Below, in pieces: positions 1 through 12,330 of a stretch of 64,000 nucleotides of DNA (position 1 is the first letter of the stretch; every line of letters starts with the position of its first letter). A program made the translations under genes and the position numbers. Location: the NCBI RefSeq assembly GCF_028372415.1, contig NC_092879.1, positions 99,008,623 through 99,072,622 on the forward strand, given 5' to 3'. The DNA is from Notamacropus eugenii. Its lineage: Eukaryota > Chordata > Mammalia > Diprotodontia > Macropodidae. Below the pieces are notes generated by a model. The model was not told where the DNA came from, searched no databases, and saw nothing but the letters and a program-made list of their open reading frames with translations.

Positions 1-620
1 TTGGAGATGTGAGACTGGAGGTCAGGACAAAGGATAGAGATGGATAAACAGATTAGAGAATTATCAGCATAGTGATAGTAATAGAATTTATGGGAGCCGA
101 TGAAATCACTCAGTGAAATAAGATTGAAGGAAAAGAGAAGGGAGCTTAGGAAAGAACTTGGTGGGACACCTATGGTTAGAGTAGAAGAGGGGGATGAAGT
201 GTCAAAGGTCATCAAGAGGTCAAGAAGGATGACACTGGATTTGACAACGAAGAAATCCCTGGTAACTTTGGAGAAAGAGAATCAAACTGCAGAAAGTTAA
301 GAAGGGTGAGAGGAGAAAGACTAGAGGCATCTACAATAGGTTTAACCACAAAAGGAGGAGAGATATGGACCAACAGCTGATGGAATGGACAGATCAAGTG
401 ACAGCTTTTTGGGGATGGGGAGTCACGGGTATGTTTGTAGGAAGAGAGACTGAAGATTAATGAGAGAGTAGGGACCATGGAAGGGGCAGTCTGCTGGAGA
501 AGACAAGATGGGATGGGATGATGTCAACCTCTCTATATGAGCAGGAGTGAAGGAGGAAATAGTGGAAGAAGGTACCTGAATGATGGGAAATGAGGAGGAA
601 GGGAGAAGAAGCAATGTGGT
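1..620 (-). mobile_element. L2 LINE, reverse-transcriptase region, antisense and degraded
   Basis: The reverse complement resembles the L2 RT region: plus-strand GTGGGACACCTATGGTTAG corresponds to the L2 LTVGVPQGS stretch, and GTGTCAAAGGTCATC to the neighbouring 'AFDTVD' block. Many breaks; ancient. The window starts inside it. Confidence 0.65.
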
Positions 621-1210
621 CTGACCAACAATGGGATGAATTGCTCTATAAGGTAGTGAGTTGCCCACTACTATCGGTCTCTAAATGGAGGCTGGATGGA
701 CACATGGCAGAGATACTATAGAGGAAGGGATAGTAGACTCATTGAGCTCTGAGGACAATGTCTATAATTCTGGATTTCATTATCCTTCTGCTCAGCAGGG
801 CCTTCCTCGTCATTTTGTGTGCCATCTTCCATCCCACTGCAATGTCATGGTCAAGGTCATACCAGTCAACAAAGTAAGCCCAAAGCTTTTGTGTTCCTGT
901 AAGGACCCAAAGCTTTCCTAGCTTATGGCTCTTCTTTCTGGGTTCCCTGTTCCTTGCCTCTTACCCAGAGATATCATGAGTACTAAGTTGATGATGGCCA
1001 ATGGGATCTTGACAGATTACCTTGGAGTGGGGAGGGGAAAATTGCTTGAAGATAAAGCATTGCATTTCTGATGGAAGGTTGTCACATATACCCTGGTGTC
1101 ACATAGAAGATTACTCACTGGACATACTGGCATAGCCAGCTGGCCTTCAGTAGAGACATGGTCTAGTGAGGTGCCAGCGTGCTTGGTATAATCTATCCAT
1201 AGGAATAGGC
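621..1210. other. No recognisable feature
   Basis: The short frame at 685-921 has no family resemblance and no splice or promoter support. I see nothing further. Confidence 0.5.
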
Positions 1211-1214
1211 ATTT

Positions 1215-1405
1215 ACATTACCCCTCCCATGTACTAAGTGCCTTTACAAACATGATCCCATTTGATTTTCACAACAACCTTAAAAATAGGTGCTATTTTT
1301 ATACCCATTTTACAATTGAGGAAAGTGAAGCAAACAGAAACCAAGTGATTTATAACTAGTGTCTGAAGTCAGACTAGCCCTCTATCCACTGCACCACATG
1401 GATGC
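1215..1405 (-). repeat. MIR SINE
   Basis: Antisense MIR: GTACTAAGTGCCTTTACAAA, CATTTTACAATTGAGG, ending GCCCTCTATCCACTGCACCA. Confidence 0.7.
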
Positions 1406-3040
1406 ACATGAATGACAAGGAATAGTCGGCCTCAGGAGGATTGTGAGTTTCCAAGAGGAGGCTGCATGACCCCTTGTGAGTGATGTTTTAAAGAAGATTC
1501 CATGGCCTCTGAAGTCGAGTTGGGATTCTCTAGGCTTCTGAGGGCATAGGTTAGACAAGTATCACTGAAAGGTTGAGGCTGTAGTGGGGGATTTGTCACA
1601 GGACCAGCTCTCTAGGGGCTCATTGGGTCCTAGAAGTGATCATGGACTTAAGGCCTGGGTGCCCAAGGCTGACACGGATGGGCTGGGGGTGGGGGCAATG
1701 CCCATATTTCTAAGCCAATCTCTTGTGACCTAACTGGCTGGAGAGGTGAAGGGAAGGCACTCCATCCTGGAGAGCCCTGCCAGGTTAATTCCCTTCTGAG
1801 TCAGAGCTACAGGCCCCAGGTGTTCCCCCTCCCAGGATAAAAATTGATCTGCTGTGAGTCTAGCTGGGACCAGGTGCCAACAGTTTTGTACTGGCCTGGC
1901 TGGAAAGCCCCAAACCCTCTTCACAACTGGCCATCAGCCGAGGTGACCTATAAGGGGCAGTCCCACCAAGAATGTTGCCTGCTGTTTACAGGATCCAGAG
2001 GCCATCAAGGATGTCCCTGACCTGGGACCATCAGATAGGTAAAGACCAGCTCACCCCAACTCTCCCCCTCTCCACACCAACCCCTTAAGCCCTGGATGCT
2101 TCTGTCAGCTTCTAGAGTAAGGGCCCTCTTGGGTTAGAAGCATCTCAGGGATGGGGTCCCAAGGGAGGCTGGTAGAGCTAATGGGACCCAAGGAAGAGGA
2201 GCAGGGTTGGAGACACCCCTTAGAGCCTCAGCAGTAGCATGGGCCTGGTTGCAGGATGTAGGAGAGCAGTCCACTGAGGCAATAGCTCCAGGAAGAGACC
2301 ATGATGCAGCCTAAAGGAGCTGAGAGAAGCCAACCCTCACCATGGAAACTCATCCCCCGCAGTGACTCAGGTAGCCCCCAAGGGAACACCTCCTGGGCAT
2401 GGGAAGCAACACAGAGTGCTGGTGGTGGGGTGCAGTGAGTAGTGAGACTTTGGCCCTACAGCCTAGCCTTGCCTTCTCCTTCTTCACCCAAAACTCCTCA
2501 ATGTGGGGAATTGGTCAGAAGGACCGAGAGACCCACGCACTTCTCCCAGGGTTCCTGTTGGCAGGTTGCCATGGTGATGGGGCCTCGCCTCTGCCTCCAT
2601 CCTGCTCTGTTGACAGCCAGCAGAGGCTGATGGCTCTGGGCTTGTCTCCTCCCTGCTGTGGTCACTTCCCCTCCCACCGCACACCTCAATCAATGAGGAC
2701 TGAATAAGGGCCTTGGATGGACCTGGTACCAGCCGGTGCCACAGCCAATGGAAAGGCTATTCTTTGGTATTCATTTCCAGATGATCAAGTGGAAATTAGT
2801 CATAAGCTTGGGGGGCTGCTCCCCAAAGGCAAGGCCCCTGCTCAAGTGGCTTTCCTCAGCCTGTGTCATGAGGGAGGACCCAGGTCCATCTTGGACAACA
2901 ACCGGCAAATCAGAGAGCACTCAGTGGCCAGAAGAGGGGCCATGAGGTTCTGAGGATGGAGGGGGCAGCTCAGGAACCTAAGAGAAGGGGGGCCTCTTTT
3001 GCTCAAGAAGCTTGCCCCAAGGGTCAAACTGCAAAGTCCT
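1406..3040. other. Repeat-poor sequence, no supported gene
   Basis: Frames at 2399-2707 and 2717-2953 are short, lack codon or family signals and overlap frames on the other strand. An imperfect RFX-like site (GTTGCCATGGTGAT) is at 2565-2578. Nothing else is supportable. Confidence 0.5.
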
Positions 3041-3044
3041 CTGT

Positions 3045-3440
3045 TTGGCATTTAAAGTCCTTCCCAATCTGGCTCCAGGCTGGCTTTCCAGACTAGAGAA
3101 ACATTACTCCCCCTCATTCACGCTATGTTCCAGTCAAGCTGGCTGACTTCCTGTTCTCTGTGAATGACATGCCGTGTCCCATGTCCCGTCTCTGTGCCTT
3201 TGCATGGGCTGTCCCTCCTGCCAAGGATGCTCTTCCCAGTCCCAGCTATTAGAATCCCTGTCTCCCTTGGAGGCTGAAGAGCTGAGGCTGCTGGGTATTC
3301 TCATCCCCACCTCCACTCCCCACCATTCCACAGATATTTGACACTTCCCCTCTTTTGCTTCCAGTCCTGCTCCATTTTTGGTCTTTGTACCCTGGTGCCT
3401 AGCACAGAGCTTGGCACACAATAATAGGTGGAGCAGGAAA
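3045..3440 (+). repeat. L2 LINE 3' end
   Basis: The typical L2 order is seen: TTTAAAGTCCTTCCCAATCT, then CCTTTGCATGGGCTGTCCCT, then GTGCCTAGCACAGAGCTTGG. Old and diverged. Confidence 0.75.
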
Positions 3441-3865
3441 TACCTGCTGGACTTCAGGACTTTCCATTTTACTTGGAGAAAATGATATGTATCCACACAT
3501 CGAGCAATACCAGAAACATGCAGAGTAAACCAGAGGGAACTGGGCACCAGAGAGAGCCTAACAGTGGTATCCCATAGGAGGCTGCACCCCAGGTGGGCCT
3601 AGAATGATGCTATGGATTCTAAGAGGAAGAGGCCCAAGGCAGAGACCTTGGGGGCCAGAGAGAAAGCTGACACAGCGTGGCAGGTGTCCGCCTAGTCCAG
3701 ATCAGTGGAGGGGGCTAGGCTCCCCAAAGAAGGGTCTGTTCCTTCCTTTGCCCCTTCTACAGGCCAGCCCAAGCTACAAGAAGAATAAGGGGTAAGAGAA
3801 GCTAACTTCATACTGGGGGCAACCAGAGAGTAACAGGAAACAGGTATATGTACTGATTACTCTAG

Positions 3866-3927
3866 GGATGAAGGAAGGAAGGAAGAAGAAAGGAAGGAAT
3901 GGAGGGAGGGAGGGAGGGAGGGATGAA
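3866..3927 (+). repeat. (GGAA)n / (GGGA)n simple repeat
   Basis: GAAGGAAGGAAGG passes into GGAGGGAGGGAGGGAGGGA. The opposite strand gives a spurious Pro/Ser-rich frame. The rest of 3441-4185 shows no other feature. Confidence 0.9.
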
Positions 3928-4185
3928 CAGGTACTGAGGGGGCAGCAGGAAGAAGAGAAGGAGCAGAGAAAGGGAAGTGGGAAGATCCCTCCTGTGCCCT
4001 TCTCCCAGAGTCCTCTTTGGGGTGCTTTGTGCCTGCTCTCCTCTCTGCTCCATCCTCCCTGCCTCCATCCCCCACTTGCCAGTCCTCCCCTTCCCAGGAC
4101 ACCAGCCTAAACCTGCCAGGAGGAGCTGGCCCAGTGCCTTTGTGGTGACACATGCACAGATTTCCTGCCCAATCTTTCCTGTAGT

Positions 4186-4775
4186 GGCTGCCAGATTAAT
4201 CTTCCTAAAGCAGTGCTTTTAGCAAAGCTTTGCCCTCCCCAAGAAACTTCACCAACTCTGCAATGCCGACAAGAGAAATCCCAAACTCCTCAGCCTGGCA
4301 TTCTAGGTCCCTTTCTGTCATGCTGATCTCCTTTCCTAGCATACAGTAGGAGTTTAATCAATGTTTGTTGGCTTGACTTCCTGGAATGGGCCCCCCTGCC
4401 TCCCTCCCCACATGCCTCCCTCTCTCCCGCACCCCTGCCTCAGTTCCTTCCATTTATCCCAGTCTAACTTCTCCGAGACCAGTCTAGCTGAAGTCTGGCC
4501 TCCTCCTCCTCCTGGTCGAGCCTCAGTCAGTCCTTCAGACTTCATTTACCCCATGTGTCATTTATCCTGTCTGTGTCCCAGCCTCCCCCCTCTCCTACCT
4601 CCCCCCCACTAGATTGTGAGGAATAAGCTTGTGTCAGAGGACCTGGGATAAAGTCAAGGCTCTGCCTCTTACCTTCTGGAGACCTCTCAAGGCAGACTTA
4701 GATTCCTCTCCTTTGGAACAAAAAGGTTGATCCCCATGGTCTCTAAGGTCCCTTCCAGCCGGAAATTCTCCCGTC
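4186..4775 (+). repeat. L2 3' fragment followed by a MIR-like tail
   Basis: 4186-4365 has the L2 features CCAGATTAATCTTCCTAAAG and CATACAGTAGGAGTTTAATC. 4640-4770 ends with GGTCTCTAAGGTCCCTTCCA, a MIR-type tail. Between them is C-rich sequence without a gene. Confidence 0.6.
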
Positions 4776-5469
4776 CTAGCTAACCCTCTATGGTCAAGCT
4801 CAGCAGCTCTTGATCAGAGTACCCGGAGCTGTCAGGGGCCTCAGCAGGCAAACAGGGACCACTGATGCTAAAAAAGCAAGCTGCCCATCCATGTCTTTGA
4901 CCTCTGCTCTGACCACAGATGGTGCTTTTAGCCTTCTTCTTGGAACTGGGCCTCTGGCTTCCACCCATATGACACCATCCTTTCTCCTTTAATTCACCAG
5001 TGGGATACAGGGCAAGTGCTTTAACTTTTCAGTAGCTACCCTGTTCTTTGGACTCTGATCCCTTATGGACTGAGATGTTGCCACCACATTCCTTGCTGCC
5101 TTGGCCAGCCTGGTGCTGTGCCTGTTGCCCCCCACTCTCCAGACCTCAGCAGGTGAAAGGGAGGAAGAGCCATTGGTCAGGGGGTCCTCAGGAGCCACTA
5201 TGGTTCCATACCTCCTGGAGACCCACTGACATTGGTCCCTCTCTTACAGGTCCCTTTGTTCTCTGTGCTCCCTGCCCACCTTTCCAAAGTTCAACAGACA
5301 TTGAGAAAGCCCATGCTCTCCAATGGTTCCCTGTCTTTCCTTGGTGGCATGTCTGCACTGTGGATGCTGTACACACATCCATTTAACTTTCCTTCCCCAA
5401 GGCACATCGGGTGGTAGGAATACACAAGATGGCCAAACCCTCAGTCATCCTTGTTAAGAAACCATACCC
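4776..5469. other. No recognisable feature
   Basis: Short frames on both strands (for example 5048-5386 and 5188-5382) shadow each other and resemble no family. Confidence 0.45.
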
Positions 5470-5705
5470 TCTTCTGAATTAATTTAATAAGCATTAAGTA
5501 CCTATTATGTGCCAAGCACTGAGGATACAGAGACAAAAATGAAGTCAAGCCAACAAACACTGATTAAGCTCCTACTGTGTGCTAGGCACTGTGCTGAGCA
5601 CTCAGGCCAAACCAGTCCCTGTACTCAACAAGCTCACAATCTGAGAGGGGAGACAGCATGCAAATAACTAGGTACATATGGGATATTTATAGGACACATG
5701 GTAGG
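5470..5705 (-). repeat. L2 3' ends, antisense, two nested copies
   Basis: TTAAGTACCTATTATGTGCC is followed 70 bp later by TTAAGCTCCTACTGTGTGCT, then CAGTCCCTGTACTCAACAAG, the reverse of the L2 tail. Two partial tails lie head to tail. Confidence 0.75.
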
Positions 5706-5828
5706 TAATTTCAAGGACTTCCCTGCCCTCTACATGCTTACATTTGATTGAGAAGAAACTACATGTACACAGATAAATTAATCCAATGTTTATGGTACCT
5801 TATGAGGAGAAACAGAGGGTGTTGTCAT

Positions 5829-5843
5829 GGGGGGGGGGGGGGG
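5829..5843 (+). repeat. Poly-G run
   Basis: About 15 consecutive G bases. The exact length may be affected by sequencing or assembly. Confidence 0.85.
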
Positions 5844-6059
5844 ATAGGTAGCCTCCTGTGACAGAGATAACAGGGATTCTAAGTGGGGGAGGGGAAGAAG
5901 GTGGAATGTGCCTTTGATAGAGAGTCCCGTAATTACCTACCATATGTAGCTTCCTACAAGGCACACAAAGACACCTTCTGCACAAAAATGCCTTTGTCTT
6001 CACATCCAATGGGTCTGCTTTGCATGCAGCCTGGCTGCTGTCCCTTGGGAAGGGCTGCA

Positions 6060-6290
6060 GTTTTCATCAGTGGGGGAGTACACAGGGTTCAAATGCTGAC
6101 TTTGTCAGTGGCCACCTCAGTGACCTTGGGTAAATCTCTGAACTTCTCTAGCTTTAGTTTGTAAAATTAGGTGTGTGTTGGGTGTGTGTGTGGGGGTGCC
6201 AACCTAGAGTCAAACAAGCATTTCTTAAACACCTACTTAGGGCCAGACCCTGTGTTAGGCACTAGGGAGATAAAAACCAAAAGAAAGAAA
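6060..6290. repeat. MIR (plus) then L2 tail (antisense)
   Basis: CAGTGACCTTGGGTAAATCT is MIR. A TG-rich stretch follows, then CTTAAACACCTACTTAGGGC as an antisense L2 tail. Confidence 0.65.
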
Positions 6291-6689
6291 CAAGAATGCT
6301 AGAGAAAGGCATTGTGGGCAAAGGCCACAATGTGGGCAAGTCCTGAGCCCAAGCCCAGCGGGGTTGAGCTGGCTTGTCCTTGGCTCACCCTTCACTTGTC
6401 TTCTCCCCAGCTTTTCTCCTCCTCATTAACTAACATATGCCAAGCCTTGTCTGTCTGTCTATCTCTCTCCCTCTCTCCTTCATTCTCTCCTTTTCCTTGT
6501 ACTGTTCTAGGCTCTCCATCTTTTACAATGTGTTTTCCTGTCAATTCATGTGATCACTTCCTACTCCATAGTCCTGTGCATCATTTCAAAGGGACTATTT
6601 CTTCCCTGGCCATGAGCTCATAGGCCTCTTAGCTTCTCCTTTGGCCACAGTGCTCACTCTCCATCCCTCTGTTTCTCCTGTAGTCTTCT

Positions 6690-6962
6690 CTTGAGTGTGT
6701 GTGTGTGTTTGTGTGTAAACAGAGAGACAGAGACAGAAGAGCGACAGGGAGGAAGAGAAAAGAGAAAGGAAAAGAGAAAAATGAGGGAAAGGAGAAAGGA
6801 GTAAAAGAGGAAAGAAAGAAGGAAAACAGGTTGAGGAAGGGAGGGTGAGAAAGGCAGAGGGAGACTGAGTACAGAGAGGGAAAAAAGGGGAGGGAGGGGA
6901 GGGAGGGGAGAGAGAGGGAAGGAGGGAGGGAGAGAGAGAGACAGAGAGAGAGAAAGAGAGAC

Positions 6963-6993
<31 letters not shown>

Positions 6994-7075
6994 CGGAGAG
7001 AGAGAGACAGAGACAGAGAGAGAGACAGAGAGAGAAAGAGAAGGAGGGAGGGAGGGAGGGAGAGGAAAAGCATGA
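6690..7075 (+). repeat. (GT)n followed by a long purine (GA-rich) tract
   Basis: TGTGTGTGTGTTTGTGTG is followed by about 350 bp that is almost wholly A and G, including a 32-bp uninterrupted GA run near 6967-6992 and GGGA repeats. The reverse strand gives a 170-residue Leu/Ser-rich frame that is an artefact. Confidence 0.95.
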
Positions 7076-7096
7076 GCGTCAGCAGCCGGAATCTGC

Positions 7097-7350
7097 CTTT
7101 TTTTTTTTTTTTTTTATGCTTTCCCGCATAAATTGCATCAGTCGCTCTTCTCGCCTTGTGCCCCATTCTTGCCTTTGGATAATCAAGTCCCCTTTTGATG
7201 ATCTGCCCTGACAGAGCAGCAGGGCTCCTGATAATCCCTAAATCCTTCTTGTTTGGCCTGGAGATGCATAATATGATTTGTTTTATAGCTGTTTCCCTTC
7301 CTAATTCTGTTTTGCTTGGGTCAATATTAGGATGAGTTTGCAGTCCCTGA
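7097..7350. promoter_or_regulatory. T17 run and candidate conserved noncoding element
   Basis: After a T run (7097-7113) there are about 235 bp free of recognised repeats. They are rich in homeodomain/POU-like words: GCATAAATTGCAT, CTGATAATCCCTAAATCC, ATGCATAATATG. Composition differs from the purine tract and GC-richer flanks. Enhancer status is only inferred. Confidence 0.3.
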
Positions 7351-7429
7351 GCACACAGGGACTGGTGGGAAGGGGAGGAGGCCTGGGAGGTGGCCCAGCA
7401 GCATGCTGGGTAGGAGGAGGAGGGGCACC

Positions 7430-8165
7430 TTGGAACTAGAGAATTGCTAGAGATCAGCCAGTCAGCCAGCCAGTCAACAAATATTTATAAGCAAGACTAG
7501 AAGGGACCTCAAACACCACAGCCTGCCCCAAGCCAGGTGGAAGGAGTCTTGGGAGCTGTCCATGGTTCTAGGAGCTCTGCGGTTGTCTCAAGAGGCTAGT
7601 CCCCTTTGTTACACTATTCACAAAAAACAATTCCACCAGAAAATTACAGACTTTAGTGATTCATTAGTCTTCCTTTCATAGAAGTAGGCCTGGAAGGACC
7701 CCCAGAGATCATATAGCCCAACTTCGTCATTTTACCGCTAGTAAGTAGAAGAGATGGAACTGAAACCCCCAATCTTTTGCCCCCCAAATTTTGACGTTTA
7801 TTTACATATGAACATAAACATCTCTTGGGGTGCCTGACCATGAGTATATCTCCCAGCAGAGCCTGTGGATGGTGTGATGGGCAAAACATAACCACTCCAC
7901 ATCACCCAGGGGTCAGAGCAGCAGCAGGTGAGGGAGCTAGGAAAGGACCGGCAAAAAAGGAGGCACCTGAGGAGATAAGTTGGCCAAGGCAAGCCTAAAC
8001 TCAGAGAGGGAAGGCACTCGGGTCACCAAGTCCAGCACTCTGACTTTACAGGAGAAGAAATGGAGGCCCAGAGAGGTCAAGGGATTTTCTCAGGGTCACA
8101 CAGCTGGTCAGTGACAGATTGGAATTCAGTCTCAGGCTTCTGGCTCCTAGTCCAGTCCCACCAGA
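7430..8165. repeat. MIR-family fragments
   Basis: 7660-7760 carries CTGGAAGGACCCCCAGAGATC and CAACTTCGTCATTTTACCGC. 8030-8165 is antisense MIR (GGAGGCCCAGAGAGGTCAAG, GGGTCACACAGCTGGTC). No gene. Confidence 0.65.
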
Positions 8166-8465
8166 ACATGTAAGTTCAGTCTCCTCTTGCCCCAGATCCA
8201 CTTGACAGTGGATTCCTCAGCCCAGACTTCAGAGTTAGGCAAAATGTCCTGGAGATGAAGCTGAATTGTGTCTGCTTTCAGGTTCTGCGTACATACCAGG
8301 CTCCTCATGCCTGCCTCCACACCTTTATTCTGCCTTTTCCTCTCCATTGAAAGGAAGTCTTCCCTGATGTTCTGACTCACCTGTCTCAATTGTTTGATTT
8401 GTCTTTTCCTCCAGACCTGGGATGGAAGATGGTGACCCCTACACACTTGTAGTCTACCAGTCATT
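8166..8465. other. No recognisable feature
   Basis: The minus-strand frame 8147-8464 (105 codons) matches no family and partly overlaps MIR. Confidence 0.4.
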
Positions 8466-9290
8466 TATAGTCTATAAGAGCTGCCTGGGGAATTGAGAGG
8501 CTTATATCACTTGTCCAGGATCATACAGCCAGTGTGTGCCAGGGCCACCACCTGAAAACAGGTCTTCCTCACTGTAAGGCTGATCTCTCCTTTAAAGGTG
8601 AAGTGACTTGCCCAGGATCACACAGCTGGTATGTGTTGGAAGTGAAATCTGAATGCAGGTTTTTTGACTCCCAAGCCAAGGCTTGAGCCCCTCTGCCAAC
8701 ATAGCCTCAACAATTATTGCTAGAGCAATATCAGAATCTAGAACCATTTCTAGCCTCTGTTCCCTAGGCAGGTAGGTCACCTTTGGTGTTTTGTTTGTTT
8801 TTTTTGTATCTGTCCACCTTTCATTGTAATCCACACATTTACAAGGTTGGACTCAGTAGGGCAGTCAGGGTAAAATGGGAAGAGGCCAGAGGTTGGACTC
8901 AAAGGCTCAGTGTTCAAATTCTGGCTGTCACCAATGACCTTATGACCTTAGCTTATTCCACATCTCTACACCTTAGTCTCCTCACCTATAAGTAACAAAG
9001 GCATTGGGCTAGTGGACCACTAAAGCACCTTCCGACCCGGGATCAGTGCTTCTAAGTGCTTTCTATTGGAACTGGTGAGAATGTAGCTGGTTGAAAATGA
9101 GCGTGGATTCTTGCATTGAGGTCCATCTAGGAAGATGTCTTTACTGATGAACCAAAGGATTCGGTGTGGCTTCAGATCCTATCTTAGACACTAGCTATGT
9201 GGCCTTGGGTGAGTCCTTATAGCACTTTGGGCCTCAGTTTCCTTCTCTGTAAATTTGATGATCTCCAAAGACTCTTCCAGCTTTCAAATC
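8466..9290. repeat. Four MIR copies
   Basis: Two antisense copies at 8490-8680 (CACTTGTCCAGGATCATACA; GACTTGCCCAGGATCACACA) and two sense copies at 8860-9060 and 9150-9290 (TGTGGCCTTGGGTGAGTCC, TTTGGGCCTCAGTTTCC). Confidence 0.7.
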
Positions 9291-10174
9291 TGAGTCAAAC
9301 TTGCAGATGGCACTAAGTTGGAAGGTCTGGGGAAGAGAAATGCAGAATGTCCTTGCCAGGCTAGAGTGCTAGGCTGACAGGAACAAAAGGCAGCTGAACA
9401 AGGAAGCCAGGAGGGGATCTCACTGGGCTTCATACCACTTGATACACCAAGCACAGAAGAGGGAAGAAAGGGCTCATGCCAAAAGATTGGTGGAGCTGAG
9501 GGGGTGGCGGGTTCTTCAGCCAAATAAGCCAAAGCAGGTTTCATGGTTAAATTAAGAGAAGCAGACATGTTACCTGGGCAGAGTACGCCTGAAAGGTTGC
9601 ATCTCGTTCTCTTCACTCACCACTGTCAGAGCAATGAGATGAGCTGGAGCACATCCAATGGCAGGATAGTGAGGACTGGAATCTGCAGAGCTGGAGATAC
9701 CAGTTTAGGCACCCAGGGCACTATCATGTCAATGTTCTAATCCATAATATGACCATAATAGAAGAATAAATTGAGGCAAATTCAATCGAGCAGAAAGGAG
9801 GATTATTTGCCATAGTGGCTTCTCTGCTGCTGAAGGAATGCGTATGTTGAATTTTTGTCCCTTCTTGAGTTTGCTGCCCTGGGACAACACTCTAGTTATA
9901 TGTAGGACATCTGTGAGTAAAATAATGGCAGTAAAGGTATGGAGGTAGAAAGGAGCATGGTATGTTTTGAGGACAGTGAAGAGAACAGCCTGAGTGGTGT
10001 GGAGAGTGTTTGGGAAGACTGGAAACATAAGGCTGGATGGGGAGGGTTACATTACTGAAGAACTTGAAAGTTAGGCAGATGACTCAAATTTCATGGAGCC
10101 TGATATGTAAATAGCTCTAGTTCCCGAGGTACCAACTGAGCTAGAATTTATATCAGGTTCTAAGATCTCAAATC
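9291..10174. other. No recognisable feature
   Basis: Includes purine-rich sequence that may be a very old antisense L2 interior. No supportable exon. Confidence 0.4.
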
Positions 10175-10750
10175 ACCTTTTTTCGATTCATTCATTCATT
10201 CATCAATCAAGCATTTATTACATACTGTTTAACACCCCTTCTCAAGAAGCTTCCATGGCTCCCTATTACCTCTAGGAATAAAATACAAACTTCTCATTTA
10301 AAGGACATTTTAAATGGGTATTTAAAACCCTTGACAATCTACCTCCAACCTATCTTTCCAGAATTATTTCTTATTACTTCTGACATTCTGGGCAAACTGG
10401 TCTTCTTGCTGCTCCACTTAATACAACATTACATCTCTTGCCTCCAGGCTTTTGCATAGGCTCTTCCTTGTGCCTGGAATGTACTCTCTCCTCACCTATG
10501 GCTCTTGAAATCCCAAGCTCCAACCAAGGTCGAGCGCAAGCTACCACCTACATGAAACCCTTCCTGACATGTTCCCCCAATTGTCTCTATTCCTCTCCCC
10601 CAAAAGGTCTTCGCATTTCATTCGTAGACTATTTTCTATTTATTTCTCTGTATGCATGTTGCTTCCCCTTAGTAGAATGGGAGCTACCTGAGGGCTGGAG
10701 TGATTGTCACAGCACAACACCAGGCACACAGTAGGTGCTTAATAAACGCT
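10175..10750 (+). repeat. L2 LINE 3' end, long copy
   Basis: A complete L2 tail order: CTTCCATGGCTCCCTATTAC, CTTTTGCATAGGCTCTTCC, GAATGGGAGCTACCTGAGGG, ending CACAGTAGGTGCTTAATAAA. Confidence 0.8.
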
Positions 10751-11220
10751 CACTGAAACTTAGTCCTGAAGGAGAGATATGAGAAGCCACCTCCCTGCAA
10801 AGCGCCTGTTTTGTGTAGCTAGGAGACTGTGTGAGAATTTGCTTGTACAGTCATATTTTTTGTGATGTAGTTTTGCTGATGTTTGTCTCATTGTCTCTAG
10901 TTTTTCACCTTTTGTTATATAAGGAGGAGATTTTGGATGAGATGTAGATGCAGGTTAGGGTGGAGTTAGATGTAAAAACCAAAAGATCTTCATACAAAAT
11001 TTTTTCAAAGAGAGAGTTGATGGTTGGAGAGCAGAGTCATTGAAGGACCTTCACATGGAGAGTGACACTATAGAATGCAGGAGGGAAGGAGGGGATCGAG
11101 ATTGTGATGGCAGACAAACGAGGGAGAGACCAAGTTCTCCCTTCTCTGAGCTCCTTCACCACCAATGCTCCTGCACAGCTTCGTCTTTCATTTCTCAGCG
11201 ATTATTTCATGGGCCTTGGC

Positions 11221-12085
11221 TCACTTACTAAGCACCTACTATGTGCTAAGCACTTCATAAATACATCACATTTATAGATGCTGATCATTGCTTTTTGATG
11301 CATAGTAGGTGCTTAATGTTTATTCCTCCCTTCCTCCTTCTCCTACTTGGTGCCCTCAACATACGAGCTGACATGAACACATGCTAAGTATATACGGAGG
11401 GGTACCTTGAGAGGAGGGAGGGAGAGAAGGACTTCCTGCAGAAGGAGGTTCCTGAACAGTGTTTCGGAGGCAACCAAGGATTCCCAAAGATGTGGGTGAA
11501 AAGGGAGAGCTTTCTAAGCATGAGAGATAGCCAGTGCAAAGATGTGGAGATGGGAGATGAAGGGGGTAATTTGGCTGAACCACAGAACATCTGGAGGGGA
11601 GCGATATGTGCCAAGGTTGCAAAGACAGAATGGAGAACTCTGAGTGCCCATTAGGGAAGTTTCTATCTTTATCCTAGAGATGCAAGGGAGCCATTGGAGA
11701 TTCTGAATGGGGGAATGTGTTTCAGTAAATCCCACTGGAGGCTAGAAGGAAGATCACTTGGACAGGGGAGAGACCAGAGACATGGAGACTGCTTTGAAGA
11801 CTGCTATGATAGTCTAGGAGAAGTAGCAGGCATGGGAGCATAGAGAAGGTGACAGGTAGAAATGACTGGAAGAGTGAGGATGACACTGAGGTTGGGAAAT
11901 TTGGCGAACTGGGAGGATGCCCCTGACAAAAACAGGAAAATGGGGGGGGGGTGAAAAAATGAGTACTGTTGGGGATACATTGGGGTTGAGGCATCCACTG
12001 GGAAAGAGACATCAGGCAGTGGGTGAAGTGATACTAGAGCTCAGGAGAGAGGCATCAACAGAGATGATTAAGCACCTACTGTGTG
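11221..12085 (-). repeat. L2 LINE, antisense, with a sense L2 tail at its start
   Basis: TAAGCACCTACTATGTGCTA at 11230, a sense-type GCATAGTAGGTGCTTAATG at 11300, then antisense interior (GACTTCCTGCAGAAGGAGG, AGATGCAAGGGAGCCATTGG, TATGATAGTCTAGGAGAAG). Contains a 9-G run at 11943. Confidence 0.7.
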
Positions 12086-12099
12086 CAGATAATAAGAGG

Positions 12100-12330
12100 A
12101 AGAGCTGACCTTTTTATAGTATTTAACTTTAAAACTGGCACAGGGTTTTATAAAGATTATTTGATCATTACAACAAGCCTGTAAGGTAGGCATAATTGTT
12201 ACCCCCATTTTACAGATGAGAAAACTGAGACTGAGACTTACTCAGAATCACATGGCTAGTGAGACAGGATTCAAACTCAAGTCCTCTTGACTTCAAGTCC
12301 ACTGCTTCAGCCACTATGTCAACACCTGCA
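12100..12330 (-). repeat. MIR, near full length
   Basis: Antisense: GGTTTTATAAAGATTATTTG, CCCATTTTACAGATGAG, GACAGGATTCAAACTCAAG, ending near TTCAGCCACTATGTCAAC. Confidence 0.75.

Noticed and set aside
6654-7166. 170-residue minus-strand frame
   Set aside because: Leu/Ser-rich product of the GA/CT tract; low-complexity artefact.
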